Below are positions 53,798 to 61,662 of a DNA stretch of 64,000 bases, piece after piece. Numbering within the stretch: the stretch's first letter is position 1; each line of letters opens with the position of its first letter. The translations under genes were made by a program, and so were the position numbers. The stretch covers positions 282,586 to 346,585 of the forward strand of contig CANMMF010000006.1 of NCBI GenBank assembly GCA_947498985.1, read 5' to 3'. This DNA is from an uncultured Paracoccaceae bacterium (GTDB lineage Bacteria > Pseudomonadota > Alphaproteobacteria > Rhodobacterales > Rhodobacteraceae). The notes under the pieces are model-generated. The model had not been told where the DNA came from, made no database searches, and worked only from the letters and a program-made list of their open reading frames with translations.

Positions 53798-54769
53798 TCA
53801 CGGCAGAACGCGCTCCGGCAGGTCGGCAAAGCTGCGCCCGTAATATGTCGGCACACCCATCGCCTCGATTTCCAGCAGCGCCGCGAGGCTGTCGCGCGCC
53901 GAGCCCTTGACCGGCTCGCGCAGCATCACCGCGCGCACCCGCCCCGGGTGCCGTTTGACCGCGTCGCGATAGACCCCGGCGTCCTTCTGCCCGGTATCGC
54001 CCAGCAGGTAGAATTGCAGATCGGGATTGGCGTTCAGGATCGTGTCGACCGCCGCCCCCTTGTGGTCGTGATGGCTGGCGCCCACCACGCTTTTCTCGCT
54101 CACGCCGAGATCGCGCAGGAACATCGGACCGCGCGTCAGGTCGAACCGGTCAAAGACCTTGCCCAGAAAGGCGTAGAGGTTCCAGGGGCTGGAGCTCACG
54201 TAGAACACAGGGTTGCGCCCGTCCTCGTGCAGCCGGTCCATCAGCGCCTTGCTGTCGGGAAAGATCCGCCGCGACAGCGCGTTGCCGGTGAAGGTGGTCC
54301 AGAGATTGCGCGCGAGGTTATGCGCCCCGGTCTGCAGCATCGTGTCATCCACATCCGAGATCACGCCAAAGCGCGCGTCGCGGCGCGGCACCAGCACTTT
54401 CATCTGCTGTTTGGGATCGTCGGCGCCAACGATGTCGCCCTCGTATTCGAGCCAGCCTTCCGCCCCCTCGGGGCGCGGCAGCCGCAGCGTCACATAGCCT
54501 TCGGCATTGGTGCGCGCCGTCTCGCCGCCCGCGCGCACCTCCACATCGGCCACTTCGGAGGTCAGGAACAGCGCCACCATCTGCTTGAAATTCACCCAGC
54601 GCGACTGGTCGGGATCCGGCGCCGCCCGCCGCACCGCCGAGACCACCCGCCCCTGCAGGACCAGCGCATCGGGCTCGGCATAGCCGCGGTAAGGCACCAG
54701 CAGCGGCGGCCCCTCCCGGCGCAGAACGGCCTCGATGAAATTCTCGGTCTTCTTGGCAAAGCTGGTCAT
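53798..54769 (-). CDS. App1-type phosphatase (DUF2183)
   Basis: A 323-residue protein of the App1/DUF2183 family, phosphatidate phosphatase-like. The HAD-type motif DVDDTMLQTG is at about residue 140, with VSSSPWNLYAFL and LLGDTGQKDAGVY (GDxGxxD) downstream. A beta domain precedes it. It is last in a minus-strand run that starts with livF, 74 bases before. Lipid substrate inferred from family. No signal peptide. Confidence 0.88.
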   Translation of the reverse strand: MTSFAKKTENFIEAVLRREGPPLLVPYRGYAEPDALVLQGRVVSAVRRAAPDPDQSRWVNFKQMVALFLTSEVADVEVRAGGETARTNAEGYVTLRLPRPEGAEGWLEYEGDIVGADDPKQQMKVLVPRRDARFGVISDVDDTMLQTGAHNLARNLWTTFTGNALSRRIFPDSKALMDRLHEDGRNPVFYVSSSPWNLYAFLGKVFDRFDLTRGPMFLRDLGVSEKSVVGASHHDHKGAAVDTILNANPDLQFYLLGDTGQKDAGVYRDAVKRHPGRVRAVMLREPVKGSARDSLAALLEIEAMGVPTYYGRSFADLPERVLP

Positions 54770-54843
54770 TGCGGTCTCCTTGTCAAAACGCGTTCGACGG
54801 GAAACGTTTCAAGGCGGCATCGGGTTCGAAAAAACGCGCGGTC

Positions 54844-55668
54844 TCAGGCCAGCCAGCGCTTTCGGCGCCGATAGGAGCGCACATCGCGGAAAGACCGCCG
54901 CCCCTCGTCCGACATGCCGAGGTAAAATTCCTTCACATCGGCATTCTCGCGCAGGTCGGCAGCCTTGCCTTCCATCACCACCCGGCCGTTTTCCAGGATA
55001 TAGCCCTGATGCGCGTAGCGCAGCGCCACATTGGTGTTCTGTTCGGCCAGAAGAAAGCTCACACCCTCGTTCTCGTTGATCGATTTCACGATCTCGAAGA
55101 TCTGCTCCACCAGCTGCGGCGCCAGCCCCATGCTGGGCTCGTCGAGCAGGATCGTCTCGGGCCGGCTCATCAGCGCGCGGCCCACCGCCGTCATCTGCTG
55201 CTCGCCGCCCGAAGTATAGCCCGCCTGGCTTTTGCGGCGCTCCCTGAGGCGCGGAAAATAGGTGTAGACCATGTCGAGATCGGCCTCGATGGCCGCCTTG
55301 CCGTCGTGGCGGGTATAGGCACCCGTCAGCAGGTTCTCCTCGACCGTGAGATGTTCGAAACAATGGCGGCCTTCCATCACCTGGATGACCCCGCGCTTGA
55401 CCAGCGCCGAGGGGTCGAGATCCTGCACCCGCTCCCCCTTGTAGAGAATCGAGCCCTTGGTGACCTCGCCGCGCTCGGAATGCAAAAGGTTCGAGATCGC
55501 CTTCAGCGTCGTGGTCTTGCCTGCGCCGTTGCCGCCCAGAAGCGCTGTGATCGCGCCCTGCCGCACGGTCAGCGACACGCCTTTCAGCACGAGGATCACG
55601 TGGTTGTAGATCACCTCGATATTGTTGACTTCCAAAAGCGGCGCGTCGGTCTTTGCGGCGTCCAGCAT
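54844..55668 (-). CDS. livF: ABC transporter ATP-binding protein, LivF type
   Basis: A 274-residue ATPase. Walker A is GGNGAGKTTTLK, the signature is TSGGEQQMTAVGRALM and Walker B is ETILLDEPSMGLAP. LivF-type proteins power branched-chain-type uptake at the inner face of the membrane. The C-terminal tail of about 30 residues is basic. It follows the binding-protein gene after a hairpin at 55735-55764. Confidence 0.93.
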   Translation of the reverse strand: MLDAAKTDAPLLEVNNIEVIYNHVILVLKGVSLTVRQGAITALLGGNGAGKTTTLKAISNLLHSERGEVTKGSILYKGERVQDLDPSALVKRGVIQVMEGRHCFEHLTVEENLLTGAYTRHDGKAAIEADLDMVYTYFPRLRERRKSQAGYTSGGEQQMTAVGRALMSRPETILLDEPSMGLAPQLVEQIFEIVKSINENEGVSFLLAEQNTNVALRYAHQGYILENGRVVMEGKAADLRENADVKEFYLGMSDEGRRSFRDVRSYRRRKRWLA

Positions 55669-55734
55669 GGCCCGGGTCCCCTTGGTACGGAGTGGCGCGC
55701 CACCCCATGCTTCTTCTCTTCAAAAATACGCAAA

Positions 55735-55764
55735 CCCACCGGCGACGCCCGCGCCGCCGGTGGG
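55735..55764 (-). terminator. hairpin after the substrate-binding protein gene
   Basis: On the minus strand a 10-bp stem, CCCACCGGCG with CGCCGGTGGG, 10-base loop, begins nine bases after the stop at 55774 and is followed by TTTGCGTATTTTTG. Such a site commonly lets the binding protein be made in excess over the downstream ATPase. Confidence 0.65.
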
Positions 55765-55773
55765 CAGAGGCGA

Positions 55774-57072
55774 TCAGTTCATCGCGTCACAGCTGTCATT
55801 GGTGGGCCACGGCGCGTTGGCTTCGGCATATTCACCGGCCTTCTCGTCGATCAGATCCTGGTAGCCCGCGACATTTGCGGTCAGCAGGTCCGACGCCTTG
55901 ACGAATTTCTCGCCATCCCATTCCAGCATCCAGCCACCCGAATGACCGGTGTGGTTGGCGCAGGAGGTGGAGAACGGCGGCACCATGCCGTCAAGACCCA
56001 GCTCGGAGATCCGCTCTTCGGTCATGTTGATGTTCTCCAGACCCCAGCGCAGCTGGGCGGCAGTGATCTCGGGTGTGCCATACTCGGCCTGCGCCGCCGC
56101 GATGCCCTCGGCGAGGATCGCCGAGATGATGATGCCGCGGCTGTAGAAGACGCCCGACATTTCTTCGGGGTTCGACTTGGTCTTGCCCGTGTCGACCACG
56201 TGCTCCTTGATCGCCGCCATCACCGGCGCGTCGGGGTTCGGGAAGGACCAGCTGATCGACTTGTAGCCCTTGCCGTCCTCACCGACGATGCGCAGGTCGG
56301 CGTCATGCCCGGCCCACCAGACGCCGATGAAGTTCTCCATCGGGAACTTGGTCTTGACCGCTTCTGTGATCGCACCGGCATTCATCGCACCCCAGCCCCA
56401 CATCACCACGTAATCCGGGCGCTCGCGGCGGATCTGCAGCCATTGCGCAGACTGGTTCTGCATCTCTTTCAGACCCACCGGGATCGGCACCATCTCGAAT
56501 CCCTTGGCCTCTGCCAGCGTCTCGAGCACCGGGATCGGCTCCTTGCCATAGGGGTGGTCGAGATGCAGGAAGGCGATCTTCTTGCCGTCAAGGCTGCCCT
56601 GCCCTTCGAGATACTGCACGATCATGTCGGCGGCATCCCAATACCCCGCGGGCGCGTTGAAGGCCCACTGGAAGGTCTTGCCATTGGCCATCGGCGAAAA
56701 GCCGTAGCCGGGGGCAAGGATCGGGATCTCGTCGACATTGGTCTTGGGCAGGACCTGCAGCGTGATGCCGGTGGACCAGGGCTGGGTGACAATCGCCTCA
56801 CCCTTGGTCTTTTCATAACATTCCACGCCTTTTTCGGTGGAATAGCCGGTCTCGCATTCCTCGAAATTCAGCATCGCGCCGCCCACGCCGCCATCGCGGG
56901 CATTGAGCATGGTCATGTAATCGGCCTGCCCGTTCATCAGCGGAATGCCGGTGGCCGCAAACGGCCCCGTGCGGTAGCTGAGATTGGGCACATAGAGCTC
57001 CTGGGCCACCGCGGCCCCCGCGGTCACACCCGCAAGCAACGTGGCTGCGGCCAGTTTGGTAAAGTGTTTCAT
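55774..57072 (-). CDS. branched-chain-type ABC transporter substrate-binding protein
   Basis: A 432-residue exported binding protein; the signal peptide ends AVAQE near residue 23. It belongs to the leucine-binding-like periplasmic family (ligand-binding residues not assigned). The ligand is probably not an amino acid only: the same cluster has an acyl-CoA ligase. Recognisable features include FAATGIPLMNGQADY and the conserved IGVWWAGHDADLR segment. Cysteines at the C-terminal end (STSCANHTGHS and SCDAMN) may form a disulfide. Highest expression expected in the run. Confidence 0.9.
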   Translation of the reverse strand: MKHFTKLAAATLLAGVTAGAAVAQELYVPNLSYRTGPFAATGIPLMNGQADYMTMLNARDGGVGGAMLNFEECETGYSTEKGVECYEKTKGEAIVTQPWSTGITLQVLPKTNVDEIPILAPGYGFSPMANGKTFQWAFNAPAGYWDAADMIVQYLEGQGSLDGKKIAFLHLDHPYGKEPIPVLETLAEAKGFEMVPIPVGLKEMQNQSAQWLQIRRERPDYVVMWGWGAMNAGAITEAVKTKFPMENFIGVWWAGHDADLRIVGEDGKGYKSISWSFPNPDAPVMAAIKEHVVDTGKTKSNPEEMSGVFYSRGIIISAILAEGIAAAQAEYGTPEITAAQLRWGLENINMTEERISELGLDGMVPPFSTSCANHTGHSGGWMLEWDGEKFVKASDLLTANVAGYQDLIDEKAGEYAEANAPWPTNDSCDAMN

Positions 57073-57134
57073 GTGATATCCTCCCTTGGATTTTTGTCAC
57101 TTTGGTTTGCGTGGTTTGCGGTCATCGCCCGGCG

Positions 57135-57160
57135 CCCGTAGGGTGGGTTTTCAACCCACC
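57135..57160. repeat. 26-bp palindromic motif, copy 2
   Basis: Reverse complement of 13011-13036 with no change. On the plus strand it reads CCCGTAG then GGTGGGTT-TTC-AACCCACC. It lies between the permease livM (minus strand, upstream) and the binding-protein gene, in a 97-bp gap. Confidence 0.9.
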
Positions 57161-57169
57161 GTTCCCTGC

Positions 57170-58246
57170 TCAATGCGGGAACGGCCAGATGATCAGTTTC
57201 TCCCGGATCAACCGCCAGAGCTGCGCCAGCCCGTGTGGCTCCACGATCAGGAAAAACACGATCAATCCGCCGACGATCATGATGTTGAGATGCTCGACCA
57301 TGGCGCTGTCGATGGGAATGCCCAGAAGCGCGGGCAGCAGGTTCAGCACCACCGGCAGCCCGACAATCAGGATCGCACCCAGGTAATTGCCCAGGATCGA
57401 GCCCAGCCCGCCGATGATCGCGATGAAGAGCACCTGAAAGCTGAGCGGAATGTCGAAGACATTGGGCTCGGCGGCGCCTTTCCACAGGAACACGTAGAGC
57501 GCGCCCGCCACGCCCACGACATAGCTCGAGACCGCAAAGGCCAGCAGCTTGCTTTTCAGCAGATTGATCCCGATCAGCTCGGCGGCGATATCCATGTCGC
57601 GTGTCGCCTTCCAGGTGCGTCCCAGATTGCCGCGGGTGAGGTTGATGCACAAAAGCGTGAGCAACGTCACCACCACCAGCACCACGTAATATTGCGTGGT
57701 CGAGGACGCGAGCGGCCCGGCCACGTAGAGCCCGAAGATGTCGAGATTGGGCACCTGGATCGCACCGGAGGCGTTGTAGTTGTAAAGCCAGGCCCATTTC
57801 TCGAAAAGCCAGACCAGAAAGAACTGCGCGGCCAGCGTCGCGATGGCGAGATAAAACCCCTTGATGCGCAGCGACGGGATCCCGAACAGCACACCGACCC
57901 CGGCGCTGAACACACCCGACAGCAGGATCGCCACAATCGGGTTCATCCACGGCATCAGCGTGACCATCTTGTAGCACGCATAGGCCCCGACCCCCATGAA
58001 GGCCCCGGTGCCAAGGCTGAGCTGCCCGGCAAAACCCGTCAGGATATTGAGCCCCAGCGAGGCCAGCGAAAAGATCAGAACCGGAATCAGGATCGCCTGA
58101 AAGGTGAATTCCGAAGCGGTCAGCGGAAACACCACCCAGGCCAGGATCAGGATGATGCCCAGCAGAAACGCGTCCTGCCGCACCGGGAAAAGCGCCTGAT
58201 CCGCCTGATAGGAGGTCTTGAACTGACCTGAGGTTCTATAGAGCAT
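57170..58246 (-). CDS. livM: branched-chain-type ABC transporter permease, LivM type
   Basis: A 358-residue inner-membrane permease with about nine or ten helices. The LivM motif is seen in LNILTGFAGQLSLGTGAFMGVGAYAC, the EAA-like loop in ATRDMDIAAELIGINLLKSKLLAFAVSS and GGLGSILGNYLGA. It is 112 bases after a small membrane-protein gene and 97 bases before the binding protein. Confidence 0.92.
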   Translation of the reverse strand: MLYRTSGQFKTSYQADQALFPVRQDAFLLGIILILAWVVFPLTASEFTFQAILIPVLIFSLASLGLNILTGFAGQLSLGTGAFMGVGAYACYKMVTLMPWMNPIVAILLSGVFSAGVGVLFGIPSLRIKGFYLAIATLAAQFFLVWLFEKWAWLYNYNASGAIQVPNLDIFGLYVAGPLASSTTQYYVVLVVVTLLTLLCINLTRGNLGRTWKATRDMDIAAELIGINLLKSKLLAFAVSSYVVGVAGALYVFLWKGAAEPNVFDIPLSFQVLFIAIIGGLGSILGNYLGAILIVGLPVVLNLLPALLGIPIDSAMVEHLNIMIVGGLIVFFLIVEPHGLAQLWRLIREKLIIWPFPH

Positions 58247-58358
58247 ACCGTCGTCTCACTTCCCTTGCGGCGCCTGTCGCCGGTCTTGTGTCAACGCGGG
58301 CCCCGCCCGCCTCTTTGCTCCGGCAGGATCGCGGCCCGCCGCATCCCGCGCGCAGGCG

Positions 58359-58613
58359 TCAGCCCGCCAACTCGTCGCTTTCGGTGTCGTCCTGCGCGGG
58401 CGCGCGGCGCACTTTCGGCGCGTAGCCCGTGGCTTCGGCATGGCGCACGATCCAGAACCACGCCCAGAGCCCCAGCGCCGCGCCCACAGCCGCCAGCAGC
58501 AACGCCGTCACCATCACCCCGGGCCGGTCCGGATCGGCGGTCAGCGCAAGATAGCCGAACGCCCAGAACCCCGACCACGCCACCACGTTCAAGACCGCCA
58601 CCAGTTTCGACAT
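58359..58613 (-). CDS. small membrane protein, two helices
   Basis: An 84-residue protein with two helices (residues 4-24 and 32-55) and a charged tail. GGAGG lies seven bases before ATG 58613. Located upstream of livM on the same strand, it may be an accessory of the transporter or a passenger. No family recognised. Confidence 0.75.
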   Translation of the reverse strand: MSKLVAVLNVVAWSGFWAFGYLALTADPDRPGVMVTALLLAAVGAALGLWAWFWIVRHAEATGYAPKVRRAPAQDDTESDELAG

Positions 58614-58729
58614 CAGCAGCCTCCGATCCCTGCGGCAGCGGTCAGGAATACCAGCCCTGTGCCGCGATTGATCCGCGCGTAAACTGTCTGCAACTTCATA
58701 CCTGTTGATCCAACCGAAGGAATTTCACC

Positions 58730-58927
58730 ATGAAACTGCTTGCTTTTGCCCTTGCCATTCTCTGCACCGGTGCGCTCGCCGTGGCCGCCGATGCCACTTT
58801 CGGCACATTCGGCGGCGCGTCGACCGACTTTCTGACCAGCCTCGCGGGCGGGGCCGAGAATGCCGCCGCCGACGATCGCGCCGACACAACGGGAGCTGCG
58901 TCCGGCACAGGTGGCTACAGCTACTGA
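58730..58927 (+). CDS. small exported protein of unknown function
   Basis: A 65-residue protein with a signal peptide (MKLLAFALAILCTGALAVAA) and a Gly-, Ala- and Asp-rich mature part ending GTGGYSY. AAGGAA lies seven bases before the ATG. It is the only plus-strand gene in the 53.8-63.6 kb run and so splits the liv cluster between livH and the small membrane protein. Confidence 0.65.
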   Translation: MKLLAFALAILCTGALAVAADATFGTFGGASTDFLTSLAGGAENAAADDRADTTGAASGTGGYSY

Positions 58928-59026
58928 GCCTGCCTCATTCCGCCTGCCGACCCCGTCTTGCATGACCGATCCCTTTATTCCCGACCCGGACCCATGACCC
59001 AGGTGACCCAGCTAGTCTTCGTATCC

Positions 59027-59052
59027 GCCGATCGCCGCATGCGGCGGTCGGC
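59027..59052. terminator. 26-bp inverted repeat between convergent genes
   Basis: GCCGATCGCCGC then AT then GCGGCGGTCGGC is a near-perfect stem with one T-G pair. It lies after the small exported protein gene (plus) and after livH (minus). No T-tract, so termination is only suggested. A second small GC stem (CCCCGC/GCGGGG) is near 59078-59091. Confidence 0.4.
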
Positions 59053-59091
59053 CCGTCCCTCATTGGCTCCCCCGCGCAAGGCGGGGGCGCG

Positions 59092-60045
59092 CTACACTCT
59101 TTCGATGATCCTCTCCCCGAAGAGCCCCTGCGGTCGGAAGAGCAGCACGATGAGCGCCAGCACAAAGGCGAACCACGTCTCGGTATTGCCGCCCAGAAGC
59201 GGCTGGCCCCAGTAGATCTCGAAGAGCTTTTCCAGAATGCCGATCATCAGCCCGCCGACAATCGCGCCGGTGATGCTCTCGAGCCCACCCAGCATCAGCA
59301 CCGGCAGCGCCTTGTAGGCGATGACCTCCAGCGCAAAGCTCACCCCCGCCCGCGCGCCCCAGGCGATCCCGGTGACCAGCGCGATGATGCCCGCGATGAA
59401 CCAGACCAGCACCCAGATCGTCTGCAGGCTGATGCCCACCGACAGCGCCGCCTGATGATCGTCGCCCAGCGCCCGGATCGCCCGGCCCATGCGGGTGTAG
59501 TTGAGAAAGGCCAGCAGCGCACCCACCAGCAATGTGGCCACCACCACCACGGTGATGTCGAGATGCTGCAGGATCAGCAGCCCGCCCCAGGGCTCCAGCA
59601 CCGTGTCGCCGGTGGGAATACCGAGCTCTTCGGAGATCATCACCTTGTTCTCGCCGCCGAATATCGTCTCCCCGAAGCCGATCAAGAACAGCGTGATCCC
59701 GATGGTCGCCATGAAGAGGATGATGTCGGGTTGCCCCACCAGAGGCCGCAGCACCACCCGCTCGATGGTCACCGCCAGAACGAACATCACCCCCAGCGTC
59801 AGCGCCACCGCGATCCAGGCCGGAATGCCGTAGGCATGCAGGCCGACAAGTGTCAGCGCCGCAAAGACCACCATGATCCCCTGCGCAAAGTTGAAGATCC
59901 GGCTGGAACGGAAGATCAGCACGAAGCCCAGCGCGATCAGCGCATAGAGGATGCCGGACACGAGCCCTTCCCACAGCACCTGCAATAGGAAGTCCGGGGC
60001 GGCAAACATGTCCACAAACGGGTTGATGAAGATGTCAGCTAGCAT
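59092..60045 (-). CDS. livH: branched-chain-type ABC transporter permease, LivH type
   Basis: A 317-residue permease with eight or so helices. The LivH motif is seen in LVSGILYALIALGFVLIFRSSRIFNFAQG, the cytoplasmic loop in TRMGRAIRALGDDHQAALSVGI and KALPVLMLGGLESITGAIVGGL. The gap to the upstream gene is 109 bases. It lies at the upstream end of the transport set with livG. Confidence 0.92.
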   Translation of the reverse strand: MLADIFINPFVDMFAAPDFLLQVLWEGLVSGILYALIALGFVLIFRSSRIFNFAQGIMVVFAALTLVGLHAYGIPAWIAVALTLGVMFVLAVTIERVVLRPLVGQPDIILFMATIGITLFLIGFGETIFGGENKVMISEELGIPTGDTVLEPWGGLLILQHLDITVVVVATLLVGALLAFLNYTRMGRAIRALGDDHQAALSVGISLQTIWVLVWFIAGIIALVTGIAWGARAGVSFALEVIAYKALPVLMLGGLESITGAIVGGLMIGILEKLFEIYWGQPLLGGNTETWFAFVLALIVLLFRPQGLFGERIIERV

Positions 60046-60154
60046 GTTTCGCGCTCCGCGCCCGGGGTCTCACGCGTGGCCAAGAGGTCCCGGGACAAGC
60101 CCGGAACGCGGTCGGCACTGCGTCCTCTTGCGGTGTACATCGATCTTCTCTCCC

Positions 60155-60730
60155 TCAACTCGTCAGAGCCGCGCATTCTGCCGCGCGGGGCGACAGCTGT
60201 ATTCCGAAGCTGGCGTAGGTGGTCTGGGTCATGCTCGAAAGCCGGAATTGCTTCCGGTCCCAGGCACAGCCCCGATAGACATCGGGCGGCAAGATCTGAT
60301 CTTCCTCGCGGAACGCCAGCCGTCCCTCCGCAAACACGCGCAACGCCTCGCGCAGAACCTGCCCTCTGCGGTCGTTGCCGGCGATCTTGCTGCCGTAGGA
60401 AAGCCGACACGAGGTCGAGACCTTCTCGCCTCGAAAGAGCGGAAGTCGCGCCGTGATTGCCACGCCCGAGCGATGACGGAACGTGACCTCTCCATCGATC
60501 TGGTCCTGCGTCCAGTCCGACACCGCCAGGACGTTAGGGTCTCCGGTTTCGACCAGCGAGACGCAGCCTTCCAGTGCCGCTTCCCATTTTGTCACCAGAC
60601 CGGCCGCCAAAGCCGGAGCGCCCGAAACCGCGGCCAGAACAGCCAGCCATGCCGCACCCGCGATGTGCACGAGATATGCATGGGCCGTGCATCGATTTTG
60701 CATCGCCATTTGGGCGCCGCCCTCACTCAT
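60155..60730 (-). CDS. exported protein of unknown function between livG and livH
   Basis: A 191-residue protein with an apparent signal peptide around residues 20-43 (AAWLAVLAAVSGAPALAAG). Four cysteines (CVSLVE, SCRLSYG, GCAWDR, ECAALTS) could form two disulfides in the periplasm. The start is uncertain: ATG 60730 overlaps the end of livG by eight bases, while later ATGs at 60709 and 60703 do not. No family was recognised. Its position inside an importer operon is unusual. Confidence 0.7.
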   Translation of the reverse strand: MSEGGAQMAMQNRCTAHAYLVHIAGAAWLAVLAAVSGAPALAAGLVTKWEAALEGCVSLVETGDPNVLAVSDWTQDQIDGEVTFRHRSGVAITARLPLFRGEKVSTSCRLSYGSKIAGNDRRGQVLREALRVFAEGRLAFREEDQILPPDVYRGCAWDRKQFRLSSMTQTTYASFGIQLSPRAAECAALTS

Positions 60731-61547
60731 GCGGTACCCCCAGATAGGCGTCGATCACCGCCTGGTCGTTGCGCACCTCCTCGGGCGTGCCGTCGCCGAT
60801 CTTCTTGCCGTAATCCATCACCACGACCCGGTCGGATATGTCCATGACCACGCCCATATCGTGCTCGATAAGCGCAATCGTCGTGCCGAACTCGTCATTC
60901 ACATCGAGGATGAAGCGGCTCATGTCCTCCTTCTCCTCCACGTTCATGCCGGCCATGGGCTCGTCCAGCAGCAGGATCGACGGTTCCGCCGCCAGCGCCC
61001 GCGCCAGCTCCACGCGCTTTTTCAGACCGTAAGGCAGACGTCCCACCGGTGTCTTGCGGATCGCCTGAATCTCAAGAAAATCAATGACTTTCTCGACGAT
61101 CTCGCGGTTCTCCATCTCTTCTGCCTGCGCCTTGCCCCACCAGAGCGCCTGGCTCAGCAAGCCCTGATGCATATGGGTGAGCCGCCCGGTCATGACGTTG
61201 TCGAGCACCGTCATCCCCTCGAAGAGCGCGATGTTCTGGAAGGTCCGCGCCACCCCCATGCGCGCCACCTCGTAAGGCTTCATCGCGGGGCGCTTTTCGC
61301 CCTTGTACCAGAGCGCGCCTTCGGTCGGCGTGTAGAAGCCGCTGATGATGTTGAGCATGGAGGATTTGCCCGCCCCATTGGGCCCGATGATGGCGCGGAT
61401 CTCGCCCTCGCGGATGTCGAAGGAGATGTCGTTGATCGCCACCACCCCGCCGAATTTCAGCGTGATGCCGCGCATCTCCATGAGCACCCCGCCGATCTGG
61501 CGCCCGTCCTCGGTGACGTATCCTTCGGTGTCTTTCACGTGCCCCAC
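60723..61547 (-). CDS. livG: ABC transporter ATP-binding protein, LivG type
   Basis: A 274-residue ATPase. Walker A is GPNGAGKSSMLN, the signature lies in LPYGLKKRVELARALA (a K/R variant of LSGGQ) and Walker B is SILLDEPMAGM. LivG proteins carry an inserted YARTFQNI-type loop, here VARTFQNIALFEGM. Start is GTG 61547, with another GTG at 61538. Preceded by the acyl-CoA ligase gene. Confidence 0.92.
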   Translation of the reverse strand: MGHVKDTEGYVTEDGRQIGGVLMEMRGITLKFGGVVAINDISFDIREGEIRAIIGPNGAGKSSMLNIISGFYTPTEGALWYKGEKRPAMKPYEVARMGVARTFQNIALFEGMTVLDNVMTGRLTHMHQGLLSQALWWGKAQAEEMENREIVEKVIDFLEIQAIRKTPVGRLPYGLKKRVELARALAAEPSILLLDEPMAGMNVEEKEDMSRFILDVNDEFGTTIALIEHDMGVVMDISDRVVVMDYGKKIGDGTPEEVRNDQAVIDAYLGVPHE

Positions 61548-61662
61548 CCCTGCTTCATCTTGCCCGCCTGACGTTCTCCCAAAGGCCGCGTCCCGGCCGG
61601 CCCAGATCCGCGCATCATTTCGGGATGGCGGGCGGGGTGTCGCCGCAGGCGCACGTCGTCCG

